The notes beneath the pieces were generated by a model. It was not told the origin of the DNA. It saw only the letters and a program-made list of their open reading frames with translations, and made no database searches. From CAVSWT01 sp963775245 (lineage in GTDB: Bacteria > Bacteroidota > Ignavibacteria > Ignavibacteriales > Ignavibacteriaceae), in NCBI GenBank assembly GCA_963775245.1, contig CAVZID010000040.1, forward strand, positions 496,001-560,000: a stretch of 64,000 nucleotides of DNA, in the 5' to 3' direction. This document shows, piece by piece, positions 18,948 to 27,307 of this stretch. Position numbers and translations under genes: made by a program. Position 1 is the stretch's first letter. Each line of letters starts with the position of its first letter.

Positions 18948-19354
18948 ATTTGATTAAACCACACTGACTGATAAGACAATAATTCAGAGTGTTTAATCGA
19001 CTGTAAAGTTAATTAAAATGTAAGGATCTCTACTTTAAAAGAACTAGATCCATTTTCATCCCTTTAGACGATTGAAAACTTCCAGAGATTTCATTATTGA
19101 TATACATATAATTCTTGAAAATTATATAAAATGTAAAATTTAAGTTTCGTTGCCTTTTCTCTTTGTGATTGAATAACTATTGTCAAATTAAAAATCAGAT
19201 ACGAATCAGTTATTAACCTAACAATAGCAATTAGAATTGCTGCTAAGTGAAAAATAATAATAACACAAATATGTTAATATAATGGCAAACCCTTATATCA
19301 ACAATGTAATCATTTCGGGTAGGCAAACAGAGTATATAATAATCAGGAGATCTT
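18948..19354. other. Intergenic region before the last T9SS protein
   Basis: 407 bases, AT-rich, with no gene. TCAGGAGATCTT just before 19355 is the ribosome site. A promoter for 19355 must lie here, since a strong terminator precedes it; no specific motif identified. Confidence 0.5.
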
Positions 19355-21427
19355 ATGAAAAATGTTTTACTAATAATCTCGCTATTTTTCTTACATAGTT
19401 TACTTTTCAGTTTTACATCTGCCGCTAACCGCTATTCCAAAGTCACAGGTAGCTGGAATGCAACCAGTACATGGTCTGAAACTTCGGGAGGTGCGGCGGG
19501 AGCTTCAGTTCCTGTTAATGGCGATGCGGTTTATATTGAAGGCGGCCGTACTGTAACTATAACAGCTAACGCAGCATGTACATCTCTGAATATTGCTGCC
19601 GGATCTGCATTAACTGTCGGAGGATATACTTTTACTGTCACGGGTGCAAGTTCTATAAGCGGTACAATAACATTTAATAGTGCCACTGGTCCAAAAACAT
19701 TTACCGGGGCTGTTACACTAAACAGCGGTGCAGTATGGAACGAAACTGCTGCTCCTACATTTAGCTTACCTGCTGGTTTAACAAATAACGCAACTACATT
19801 TACTGCTAACACCGGTGCGCATTCAATTTCAGCTACGCTTGCTGGAAATACTCCTACCTCTATTCCTAATTTTGTAGTACCAGGGACAGGATTAACAAAC
19901 AACGGAACTTTAACTATTGGGACGAATTTAACAGCTTCTGGCACATTGACTAATGCTGCTTCAGGTGTATTAAATATTGCTAATACTTATACTTTCTATG
20001 TTGGAACTTTGATTGCTACTGCAGTTGGCAATACAGTTAACTATACCGGTGCAGCTCAGACGGTTAAAAGTGGAACTTACTACAATCTTGGACTTTCGAG
20101 TACAGGTATAAAGACTACTACGTCAGTTACATTTAATGGTGAATTAAATATCAGCGGAGATGCTACAGTCCATCCCTCTGTTACATTATCATATAACAAT
20201 TCATCATCCTCACTTGTTTACTCAGGAAATGTATCGCAAACAACTGGGCTTGAATTTAAGAATTCATTGCGTATACCAGTTTCAATTAACAATGCCAACG
20301 GAGTGACACTTGGTGGTAATAAAACATTACATAATTCACTTACATTTATAAATGGTAATTTAAATACCGGAAGTTATACATTAACATTGGGTACAACAGC
20401 CCCGACAGGTTCGATAGTTGGTGAATCTGGTGCAGGTTATTTTATTGGAAATTTAGCAATTACAAGAACTGTGGGAACTGGTGCATCATCGTTAGGTGAT
20501 ATTGGACTTTCAATAGCATCCGGTGTTGATGATTTAGGTGATGTAACAGTGATGCGTGCAACGGGTGCTGCAACCTCCGGGAATGGAAATGCTGGAATTA
20601 CAAGATATTGGGATATTTCATCAACCAATCCTCCTACGAGCGGAAGAGATTTGTCTTTCTCATGGTTAATGAATGAAGACAACGGTGTTGATTTGACAAA
20701 TGCGCTGGTATTTAAAAGTGAAGATAACGGTGCAACCTGGACTTCATTTGGTTCAGTTCAGGATGTATCAAGTGCCACAGAATTCCGAACAATTTCAGCT
20801 CCGGGAGTAACTTCATTTTCAAGATGGACAGTTGCTTCTGAGACATTACCTTTACCAGTTGAACTTACTTCTTTTAATGCATCTGTAAATGGCAATAACA
20901 TTACTCTTCAATGGAACACTGCTACTGAAATAAAAAATTATGGTTTTGATGTTGAACGATCTGTCATTTCGAACGCAGTGAAAAATCTTTCCTGGGTAAA
21001 AATAGGATTTGTTAATGGTAATGGAAATTCAAATTCACCAAAGAATTATTCTTTTGTTGATAATAAAGTTTCAGCAGGAAAATATGCTTACAGATTAAAA
21101 CAAATTGATAACAATGGACAGTTTGAATACTCAAAAAACGTAGAGGTTTCATTAATGAAACCTAATGAATTTAAATTAGAACAGAATTATCCCAATCCGT
21201 TTAATCCGAGCACAGCAATTCGTTTTAATTTACCTGAAGCAAGCGCAGTGAAGATTACGATCTTTAACATACTCGGGCAGGAAATAAGAACACTTGTTAA
21301 TGAGTTCAAAGAATCCGGAGTAAATACAATCAACTTTGATGCAAGCGATCTTAAAAGCGGTATCTACATTTACAAAATAGAAGCCGGCAATTTTGTTCAA
21401 ACAAGAAAAATGACTTTGCTTAAATAG
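19355..21427 (+). CDS. Secreted beta-strand-rich protein with T9SS sorting domain
   Basis: 690 residues. Signal peptide (1-23, TSAAN). Residues about 27-500 form a repetitive beta structure that begins with GSWNATSTWSETSGG and PVNGDAVYIEGGRTVTI, a pattern common at the start of Bacteroidota surface proteins, followed by many short strands (LNIAAGSALTVGG, GTLTNAASGVLNIAN). Fibronectin-like linker (about 505-600) and T9SS type A domain (about 605-690, NYPNPFNPSTAIRF, KMTLLK) finish it. A different repeat family is inserted in frame at residues 536-546. No catalytic motif seen, so adhesin or structural role is guesswork. Confidence 0.85.
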   Translation: MKNVLLIISLFFLHSLLFSFTSAANRYSKVTGSWNATSTWSETSGGAAGASVPVNGDAVYIEGGRTVTITANAACTSLNIAAGSALTVGGYTFTVTGASSISGTITFNSATGPKTFTGAVTLNSGAVWNETAAPTFSLPAGLTNNATTFTANTGAHSISATLAGNTPTSIPNFVVPGTGLTNNGTLTIGTNLTASGTLTNAASGVLNIANTYTFYVGTLIATAVGNTVNYTGAAQTVKSGTYYNLGLSSTGIKTTTSVTFNGELNISGDATVHPSVTLSYNNSSSSLVYSGNVSQTTGLEFKNSLRIPVSINNANGVTLGGNKTLHNSLTFINGNLNTGSYTLTLGTTAPTGSIVGESGAGYFIGNLAITRTVGTGASSLGDIGLSIASGVDDLGDVTVMRATGAATSGNGNAGITRYWDISSTNPPTSGRDLSFSWLMNEDNGVDLTNALVFKSEDNGATWTSFGSVQDVSSATEFRTISAPGVTSFSRWTVASETLPLPVELTSFNASVNGNNITLQWNTATEIKNYGFDVERSVISNAVKNLSWVKIGFVNGNGNSNSPKNYSFVDNKVSAGKYAYRLKQIDNNGQFEYSKNVEVSLMKPNEFKLEQNYPNPFNPSTAIRFNLPEASAVKITIFNILGQEIRTLVNEFKESGVNTINFDASDLKSGIYIYKIEAGNFVQTRKMTLLK
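20959..20991. repeat. Second repeat family inserted in frame within a coding sequence
   Basis: The stretch contains TGTCATTTCGAACGCAGTGA followed by AAAATCTTTCC and encodes SVISNAVKNLSW. The same sequence type occurs as paired ends of an intergenic element at 31677-31803 (TGTCATTTCGAAGGAG on one side, GTCGAAATGACA on the other). It occupies the same loop (after ERS, before the WxKxGFVNG segment) as the palindromes at 10687 and 13044. Confidence 0.75.
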
Positions 21428-21458
21428 CAATAAACTACCCACAATCTAAGACACACTA

Positions 21459-21485
21459 AAAGGCTCAGGCAACTGAGCTTTTTTT
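21459..21485 (+). terminator. Rho-independent terminator
   Basis: GGCTCAG / CTGAGC stem with GCAA loop and seven T. Nearly the same sequence as the terminator at 18918-18947, suggesting the two gene ends share ancestry. Confidence 0.9.
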
Positions 21486-21553
21486 ATTGGATATAATAAA
21501 TAAGAATGTAAGAATTTCATTTATGAAATCCTTTTATCTTTCAGAATTGAAAA

Positions 21554-21952
21554 TCATTTCACCATTGTCTTTAATAGATGCTCAAGTGTTTCGGAAGGAT
21601 CTTTACAATAGCCGGAATGTACTGCCGATGTTTGTATTATCGTACTCTTAGGTGAAGAAAGCCAATGGAAGCGTTCCATTTGAGACAACTTTCCAATTGA
21701 TCCTGAATCCTCTTTGCCAGCGGCAATTGCTTCTATTGCTGTAAGATGTTTCTTAATCATGTTCAAATCAATTTCGCGGTTAAGTGATTTTAATCTTTCT
21801 TCATTAAGTTCAATTTTAGCTTCAAGGAACTTTTTTTCTTTGCAGGAAAGTATTACTCCAACGTTTATAAATTCTTCTCGTTCAACTTTAGGAACAACAC
21901 GTATTATAACATAATCATAAAAATAGTTATTGATCACGTACTGCCTCCTCAA
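21554..21952 (-). CDS. DUF3037 domain protein
   Basis: 132 residues, the normal size of the family. Opening YDYVIIRVVPKVEREEFINVG is the DUF3037 signature, and MERFHWLSSPKSTIIQTSAVHSG is the second conserved block. The function is unknown, but the family is commonly encoded next to HipA-like kinase proteins, as here. Its start overlaps the end of the upstream HipA-like gene by 26 bases, so the two are translated together. A joint regulatory or toxin-antitoxin-like role is inference. Confidence 0.85.
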   Translation of the reverse strand: MRRQYVINNYFYDYVIIRVVPKVEREEFINVGVILSCKEKKFLEAKIELNEERLKSLNREIDLNMIKKHLTAIEAIAAGKEDSGSIGKLSQMERFHWLSSPKSTIIQTSAVHSGYCKDPSETLEHLLKTMVK

Positions 21953-22706
21953 TAAATAAATGCGGCTGCACCAACCGCTTAGTTAAATAATTGAAATATG
22001 CTGCTCTGTATTCTTCTGGACTGTTAAATATTGAATCTCCACTAAGCCATTCGTCCGGAATTATATCAACAATATTGCGAATAATTTCCGGAGTAATTAT
22101 CGATGACATTTCTTTGTCTACTTCCTTCAATTGTTTTGCTGACTTCAACAACACATGACTCTTTATTAATGAAAAAGGATCGCGGCTTTTTTCTAAATAA
22201 TTATCCCAATTATGATGAAAATAAAGCGAAGCACCATGATCAATCAACCAAAGATTACCATGCCACATAAGCATATTTGTATTTCTGATCGTGCGGTCAA
22301 CATTGGTAACAAACGCATCAAACCAAACTATTGAAGAAGCAAGATGTTCATCGGGCATGTCCACAACAGGATTAAACATAACAGAACCGGGAAGGTAATC
22401 AAGAGCAAGATTTAATCCTGCACTGCTTTTTATTAAATCACTTATTTCGGGATCAGCTTCTGTACGGGCGAGATCTGCATCAAGATTAACAAAAACTATT
22501 TCAGGAACTCTTAATCCAATTACACGTGCAATTTCTCCTGAAATTAATTCTGCGATTAATGCTTTAGCACCTTGTCCGGCACCACGAAATTTAAGAACGT
22601 AAATTCCGTCATCGTCAGCTTCGACAATTGCCGGAAGCGAGCCGCCTTCACGAAGAGGAGTTACGTATCGAATAGCATTTACTTTTCTTAAAATTAATTT
22701 TGTCAA
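21927..22706 (-). CDS. HipA-like kinase domain protein
   Basis: 259 residues. LPAIVEADDDGIYVLKFRGAG supplies the nucleotide-binding strands with the likely Lys, LVAELISGEIAR-like helix follows (ALIAELISGEIARVIGL), and WFDAFVTNVDRTIRNTNML plus LWLIDHGASL give the catalytic Asp-Asn and the metal-binding Asp. This matches the short HipA-like kinase family that lacks the full HipA N-terminal domain. HipA kinases phosphorylate tRNA synthetases to slow growth; the target of this short form is not known. It overlaps the DUF3037 gene. There is no HipB-like repressor next to it. Confidence 0.82.
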   Translation of the reverse strand: MTKLILRKVNAIRYVTPLREGGSLPAIVEADDDGIYVLKFRGAGQGAKALIAELISGEIARVIGLRVPEIVFVNLDADLARTEADPEISDLIKSSAGLNLALDYLPGSVMFNPVVDMPDEHLASSIVWFDAFVTNVDRTIRNTNMLMWHGNLWLIDHGASLYFHHNWDNYLEKSRDPFSLIKSHVLLKSAKQLKEVDKEMSSIITPEIIRNIVDIIPDEWLSGDSIFNSPEEYRAAYFNYLTKRLVQPHLFIEEAVRDQ

Positions 22707-23043
22707 GCTGTCAACTAAAGTTTATTTACAAAAGTCGTTTATCAAAAATAATAATCTGATGAATGCAATAAAAATATTGAAGCATTCTAAAAAATAATAT
22801 TTGACCATAGACATCTTCCTAAATTCTTCTTCTTTGGAGGACTTTTTTTCGGGGCATGGATACATGAATTTATTATTGCAATCATAGAATTGTGACGTTT
22901 GTCAGAACGAAGCATTCCCACTTCGAATGGGGACGAAGGGGGATGTTGAACGCCTAATATCAAATATTTCACTTTGTTTAATGTCCCATTTAATCGTAAA
23001 TTTTGAATCAATTTTGAAATATTAATTTCTTAAAGGATTGTAA
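22707..23043. other. Divergent intergenic region, HipA-like gene / purM
   Basis: 337 bases. A 74-codon minus-strand frame (22787-23011) is probably not a gene; part of it reads through repeat-like DNA (AAGCATTCCCACTTCGAATG, GGGGGATGTTGAAC). Promoters for both flanking genes should be here; none identified with confidence. Confidence 0.45.
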
Positions 23044-24039
23044 TTGGATTCTACTTATAAATCTGCCGGTGTTGATATTGAAGCCGGTGATGAAACAGTT
23101 CGAAGAATAAAAGGATTTGCAAAATCAACTTTTAATAAAAATGTTTTATCAGATATCGGCCTATTCGGTGCATTCTATGAACTCGATTTATCAGGCTATA
23201 AAAATCCTGTTTTAGTGTCCAGTGTAGATGGTGTAGGTACAAAATTAAAAATCGCATTTGAAATGGATATGCATAACACAGTTGGACAAGATTTGGTTAA
23301 TCATTGTGTAAATGATATTGCAGTTTGCGGAGCAAAGCCGATTTACTTTTTAGATTATCTTGCTTTTGGGAAATTAAATCCTGACAAAGCAGAAAAAATA
23401 ATTGAAGGTTTTTCTATTGCATGTAAAGAAAACAATTGCGCTTTAATCGGCGGTGAAACTGCTGAAATGCCGGGACTCTACTTAGGGGAAGAATATGATA
23501 TGTCCGGTACAATTGTAGGTATGGTTGATAAGCAAAAAATTATTGACGGCAAAGAAATAAAAAAGGGGGACATGCTTCTTGGATTTTCATCAAACGGACT
23601 TCACACAAACGGATATTCTCTTGCCAGAAAAGTTTTATTGAATAAATATAAAATTACCGATAAGCTGGAAGGTTTTGATAATGGGATTGGAGTAGAACTT
23701 TTAAGAATTCATAAATCATATTTAAAATTGATTGCTCATCTAAAAGAGAATATGAAGATAAAAGGTTTCTCACATATAACCGGTGGTGGGATAATCGGTA
23801 ACACTAAAAGAATTCTTCCGGACGGATTATCATTAAAAATTAATTGGGATAGATGGGAAATTCCAGCAATCTTTAAGCTGATACAGCAGACCGGGAAAAT
23901 ATCCGATGAAGAAATGAGAAATGTTTTTAATCTTGGTATTGGCTTGATTGCAGTGGTTTCTAAAAATGATGAACAAAAAGCAATTCAACTTTCTAATTCC
24001 GTTAATGAACATCCAATAGTAATTGGGGAAGTTGTTTAA
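23044..24039 (+). CDS. purM: Phosphoribosylformylglycinamidine cyclo-ligase
   Basis: 331 residues, standard for PurM (AIR synthetase), the fifth step of purine synthesis, closing FGAM to AIR with ATP in the cytosol. Landmarks: SYKSAGVD-like opening YKSAGVDIEAGDE, SSVDGVGTKLKIAFEM, QDLVNHCVNDIAVCGAKP, LIGGETAEMPGLY, GFSSNGLHTNGYSL and GFSHITGGGIIGN. It starts with TTG at 23044, preceded by AAAGGA; no in-frame ATG fits the conserved N-terminus. No other pur gene is adjacent. A palindromic repeat begins 4 bases after the stop. Confidence 0.96.
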   Translation: MDSTYKSAGVDIEAGDETVRRIKGFAKSTFNKNVLSDIGLFGAFYELDLSGYKNPVLVSSVDGVGTKLKIAFEMDMHNTVGQDLVNHCVNDIAVCGAKPIYFLDYLAFGKLNPDKAEKIIEGFSIACKENNCALIGGETAEMPGLYLGEEYDMSGTIVGMVDKQKIIDGKEIKKGDMLLGFSSNGLHTNGYSLARKVLLNKYKITDKLEGFDNGIGVELLRIHKSYLKLIAHLKENMKIKGFSHITGGGIIGNTKRILPDGLSLKINWDRWEIPAIFKLIQQTGKISDEEMRNVFNLGIGLIAVVSKNDEQKAIQLSNSVNEHPIVIGEVV

Positions 24040-24042
24040 GTC

Positions 24043-24063
24043 ATGCTGAACTGGTTTCAGCAT
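24043..24063. repeat. Intergenic palindromic repeat just after purM
   Basis: Arms ATGCTGAA and TTCAGCAT with a 5-base loop. It begins 4 bases after the purM stop codon. Same family as 28679-28699 and 33652-33672 and as the coding copies at 10687 and 13044. No T-run follows, so it may stabilise the transcript end more than terminate it. Confidence 0.8.
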
Positions 24064-24143
24064 CTGTTAATAAATAAGCTGTCCATTTTCCATTTCTTAA
24101 TTTTTAATTGTAAATAAAAGATATCCTGTTTATTTTTTCCTAC

Positions 24144-24659
24144 ATGAAATTCACTTTAATATTTTTATTCGCTTCACTATTATTTTTAAATAGCTGCGAT
24201 AAAGGAATTGAACCGCTGCCTGTGGGCATTGGCTTTAGTGGTACTATTAATTTTATTGGTAAGTGGCCGGAAGGCGTAACAAGAACTTATTTAGTGGTGT
24301 TTAAAAATGAATTAAAATCTGCATCTGATTTTAGTCCATTAAATATAAAATTTATAAGTAATGAAATTCCCTACGGAACGTCTAAATTAAATTATAGTTC
24401 AGCAGATTCAGCATTTGGTTCGATCAGTCCCGGCAAATATGAGTACGTTGTAGTTGCTCAGTCAAAAACCCCAACTCTATCGTTAAATCGAAGTGATTGG
24501 TTTGTAGCCGGAGTTTATTACAACAATTCTGATACAACAAAACCTGGAGTTTTAGTTGTTCCTGAAAACGGTGAAGCTAAAAACATAAATATTACCTGTG
24601 ATTTTAATAATCCTCCGGTTCAACCACCTGGCGGAACTCAACAAATAAAAAATTATTAA
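24144..24659 (+). CDS. Putative lipoprotein paired with a TonB-dependent receptor
   Basis: 171 residues. Signal peptide with lipobox LNSC (Cys18), so it is probably anchored in the outer membrane. The remainder looks like a small beta-sandwich with GFSGTINFIGKWPEG and SPGKYEYVVVAQS; no named domain recognised. Stop and the next start overlap as TAATG, which couples it to the TonB-dependent receptor. It likely helps the receptor bind or present its substrate, but the ligand is not evident. Confidence 0.75.
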   Translation: MKFTLIFLFASLLFLNSCDKGIEPLPVGIGFSGTINFIGKWPEGVTRTYLVVFKNELKSASDFSPLNIKFISNEIPYGTSKLNYSSADSAFGSISPGKYEYVVVAQSKTPTLSLNRSDWFVAGVYYNNSDTTKPGVLVVPENGEAKNINITCDFNNPPVQPPGGTQQIKNY

Positions 24660-26824
24660 TGAAAAATATCCTCTTAATATTTTTAATATTTTTTAGCGAA
24701 CTTATTTTTGCTCAAACATACAGCATTAAAGGCAAAGTAACAGATTCTGAATCAAGCGAGCCATTAATTGGAGCTAACGTATCTATTAGATTTACTACGT
24801 TTGGAGCAGCAACAGATTTAAACGGAACTTATGAAATAAATAATTTAAAGCCAGGCATTTATGCTTTGCAATTTTCTTTTATTGGTTATCAAACAAAAAT
24901 AATCGATAGTATAAAAGTTGTTAATCATTCAATCACAATAAATGTGGAATTAAAACCTGGTAGAGTATTTATTACAGAAACACCAATAGTTTCGGCATCA
25001 AAATATGTTCAGTTAATATCCGATCTTCCAATCAAAGCAGAAATAATTCCAGCATCATCATTTTCAAAAAATGATTTCACAAATCTTGAAGATGCACTTA
25101 GATATGTTCCTGGAATTAATATGACGGACGACCAAATTAGCATTCGCGGTTCAAGCGGCTACAGCAGGGGAGCAGGCTCAAGAGTTATGTTAACTTTAGA
25201 TGGAATTCCGTTTTATACAGGCGATACAGGAGAAACAATCTGGGAAGTAATTCCAACTGCCATTATCAAAGATGTGGAAATAATTAAAGGTGCTGCAAGT
25301 TCTCTATATGGTTCTTCTGCGATTGGCGGAGTTATAAATGTTTTAACTAAAGATTTTTCATCACAACCTGTAACTTATTTTAAATCCGGAATTGGTTTTT
25401 ATAATAAGCCTTCCTATAATGAATGGAATTGGTCGAATCAATACAGAAGCTTTAACAGCTTGACAATCGGGCATTCCCAAAAAATTAATAAATTCAGCTT
25501 TGGAATTTCTTTATCACGATTAGAAGATAACAGCTATAGACAAAATAATTTTTCAAAAAAGTATCTTGGTTTTTTGAAAGCTAAGTATGACTTTTCAAGC
25601 TTATCTTCTCTTACCATGCTGTTAAATACATTCAATAAGCGAAGCGGCAATTTTGTTTACTGGAAAGATTCCCGTAATGCCCTTGTACCGCCGGACGCGG
25701 ACCAGGGGCAAAGAGTTTCAACTAATAGGCATTTACTTGGTTTGATTTATAAAAATATCTACTCTGATAAATTCTATTATGAAGCACGCGCCAGCTACTA
25801 TTACACTAATTGGGATGATGGTTCGCAGGCAAACAACAATTCAACAACAAATTTATACCGGGGTGAATTTCAGACTACATATAAACCTTTAGAAGATGCT
25901 GTGCTTGTAAGCGGAATAGAAGCGTCAAATACAAATGTTCATTCAAATATATTTGGGAATAGGTCATCTAATTCATTTGGGGTTTACTCTCAAATTGATT
26001 ATGATCTTTCAAAACTGTGGAAAGGCACTTTAGGATTGCGTTACGATTACACAAAGATTGATTCTATAAAAAGTAATTCTGCTTTTTCACCCAAAGCCGG
26101 AATAAATTTTAAGCCTTTCACAAATTTAATTCTTAGAGCATTTGCAGGTACTGGATTCAGGGCCCCAACACTTGCTGAAGCTTTTACTTCAACAACTTCT
26201 AACGGAGTAACTATAAAGCCAAATCCGAAATTAAAACCGGAAAGCAGCTTTAACGCTGAAGTGGGTGTAAATTATCAATTGAATTCAATTGTGAATTTTG
26301 ATGCCAGTATTTTCCAAAATGAATTATATGATTTTATTGAGCCGGGTGTAGATGCAACTGATGGTAAAATTAAATTTGATAATGTTACCCGTGCTAGAGT
26401 TCAAGGTTTTGAATTTGTTTCCAATCTTACCTTTTTGAATAACGCTTTGAACTTTAGTTTGAGTTATGATTATCTATGGGCAAGAGATTTGAATATGAAA
26501 ACTTTTTTAAAATACCGCCCCAGGCATGCGGCTTTGATAAAAGCGGATTATAAAATTGGACAGTTCGAATTCGGCAGTGATTTCAGATATTCTAGCCGTG
26601 TTGAACAAATTGATGAAGAATTAATTAATTTAGGAATTGTAAGAGACGGTGATTTAAGAGTTGCAATATATGTTTTTGATTTTAATGCAGCCTACAATTT
26701 CGATTCACTTCCCTTAAAGCTTTACTTAAATCTAAAAAATATTTTTAATTATAATTATGTAGAGCTAATCGGGAACCTTGAACCGCCACGTAATATTTCA
26801 TTAAGTTTGGAAATGAATTTTTAA
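24659..26824 (+). CDS. TonB-dependent outer-membrane receptor
   Basis: 721 residues. Signal peptide (1-18), then a carboxypeptidase-like regulatory domain (about 21-100: SIKGKVTDSESSEPLIGANV, GTYEINNLKPGIY), a plug (about 115-235: LEDALRYVPGINM, ISIRGSSGYSRGAGSRVML, EIIKGAASSLYGSSAIGGVI) and a 22-strand barrel to the end, with RAFAGTGFRAPTLAEAF and a terminal LSLEMNF ending in Phe. It imports a large substrate across the outer membrane using TonB-ExbBD energy. The plug resembles vitamin B12/siderophore types. Directly coupled to the upstream lipoprotein. Substrate unknown. Confidence 0.9.
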   Translation: MKNILLIFLIFFSELIFAQTYSIKGKVTDSESSEPLIGANVSIRFTTFGAATDLNGTYEINNLKPGIYALQFSFIGYQTKIIDSIKVVNHSITINVELKPGRVFITETPIVSASKYVQLISDLPIKAEIIPASSFSKNDFTNLEDALRYVPGINMTDDQISIRGSSGYSRGAGSRVMLTLDGIPFYTGDTGETIWEVIPTAIIKDVEIIKGAASSLYGSSAIGGVINVLTKDFSSQPVTYFKSGIGFYNKPSYNEWNWSNQYRSFNSLTIGHSQKINKFSFGISLSRLEDNSYRQNNFSKKYLGFLKAKYDFSSLSSLTMLLNTFNKRSGNFVYWKDSRNALVPPDADQGQRVSTNRHLLGLIYKNIYSDKFYYEARASYYYTNWDDGSQANNNSTTNLYRGEFQTTYKPLEDAVLVSGIEASNTNVHSNIFGNRSSNSFGVYSQIDYDLSKLWKGTLGLRYDYTKIDSIKSNSAFSPKAGINFKPFTNLILRAFAGTGFRAPTLAEAFTSTTSNGVTIKPNPKLKPESSFNAEVGVNYQLNSIVNFDASIFQNELYDFIEPGVDATDGKIKFDNVTRARVQGFEFVSNLTFLNNALNFSLSYDYLWARDLNMKTFLKYRPRHAALIKADYKIGQFEFGSDFRYSSRVEQIDEELINLGIVRDGDLRVAIYVFDFNAAYNFDSLPLKLYLNLKNIFNYNYVELIGNLEPPRNISLSLEMNF

Positions 26825-27307
26825 TTTTTCATGTAGTGTTCTAAGTTTAAATTATTTAAATATTTTGTTTTAGTCATTTTGAATTTACTCCCTTGTGGAG
26901 TGTGTTGCAGAACTAAGTTTTACTGCCACATGGATTTATTTTATATTGCTGTAGGCTATTACGATATTTAGCAGACAGAATGATAATTGAAAAGTTTTTT
27001 ATACCAATAAGCCATTCTCTTTCAAAGAGAAGGGTTGGGATGAGTTCACTAGTTTACTATTAAACCAGAACCCTCTCACATCTCTCCTTGGGAAGGGAGA
27101 GACTTATACTCAGATAGAACTTTACATTTTTTAATCTGTCCCGATATAATGTCCTTTAATTTTGAATTTATGATTTATTAATATTTTAATCATACAGTAC
27201 TTTTCTTATTGTTAAGTTGATGCCTGTGCGAAATAAATTCAGAATGACAAAGTGTCGAAACTAGAACACTACTAATTATTATTTCAATATTATAAAGAAA
27301 TTGTCAA
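26825..27307. repeat. Intergenic region made of nested inverted repeats
   Basis: 483 bases with no gene. GTCATTTTGAAT (26873-26884) is inverted at 27237-27248 (ATTCAGAATGAC, one mismatch), enclosing about 350 bases. Inside are hairpins around CTCTTTCAAAGAG (about 27018) and CTCTCCTTGGGAAGGGAGAG (about 27092), of the same type as repeats at 28785-28815, 28922-28946 and 32726-32746. This looks like repeats nested inside repeats. Confidence 0.65.

Noticed and set aside
21554..22706. HipA-like/DUF3037 pair as a third case of TA insertion with 3' duplication
   Set aside because: No copy of the neighbouring gene's 3' end was found on its other side; the similar terminators at 18918 and 21459 are explained by paralogous surface genes.
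22787..23011. 74-codon minus-strand frame between the HipA-like gene and purM
   Set aside because: Part of it reads through repeat-like intergenic DNA and it has no family resemblance.
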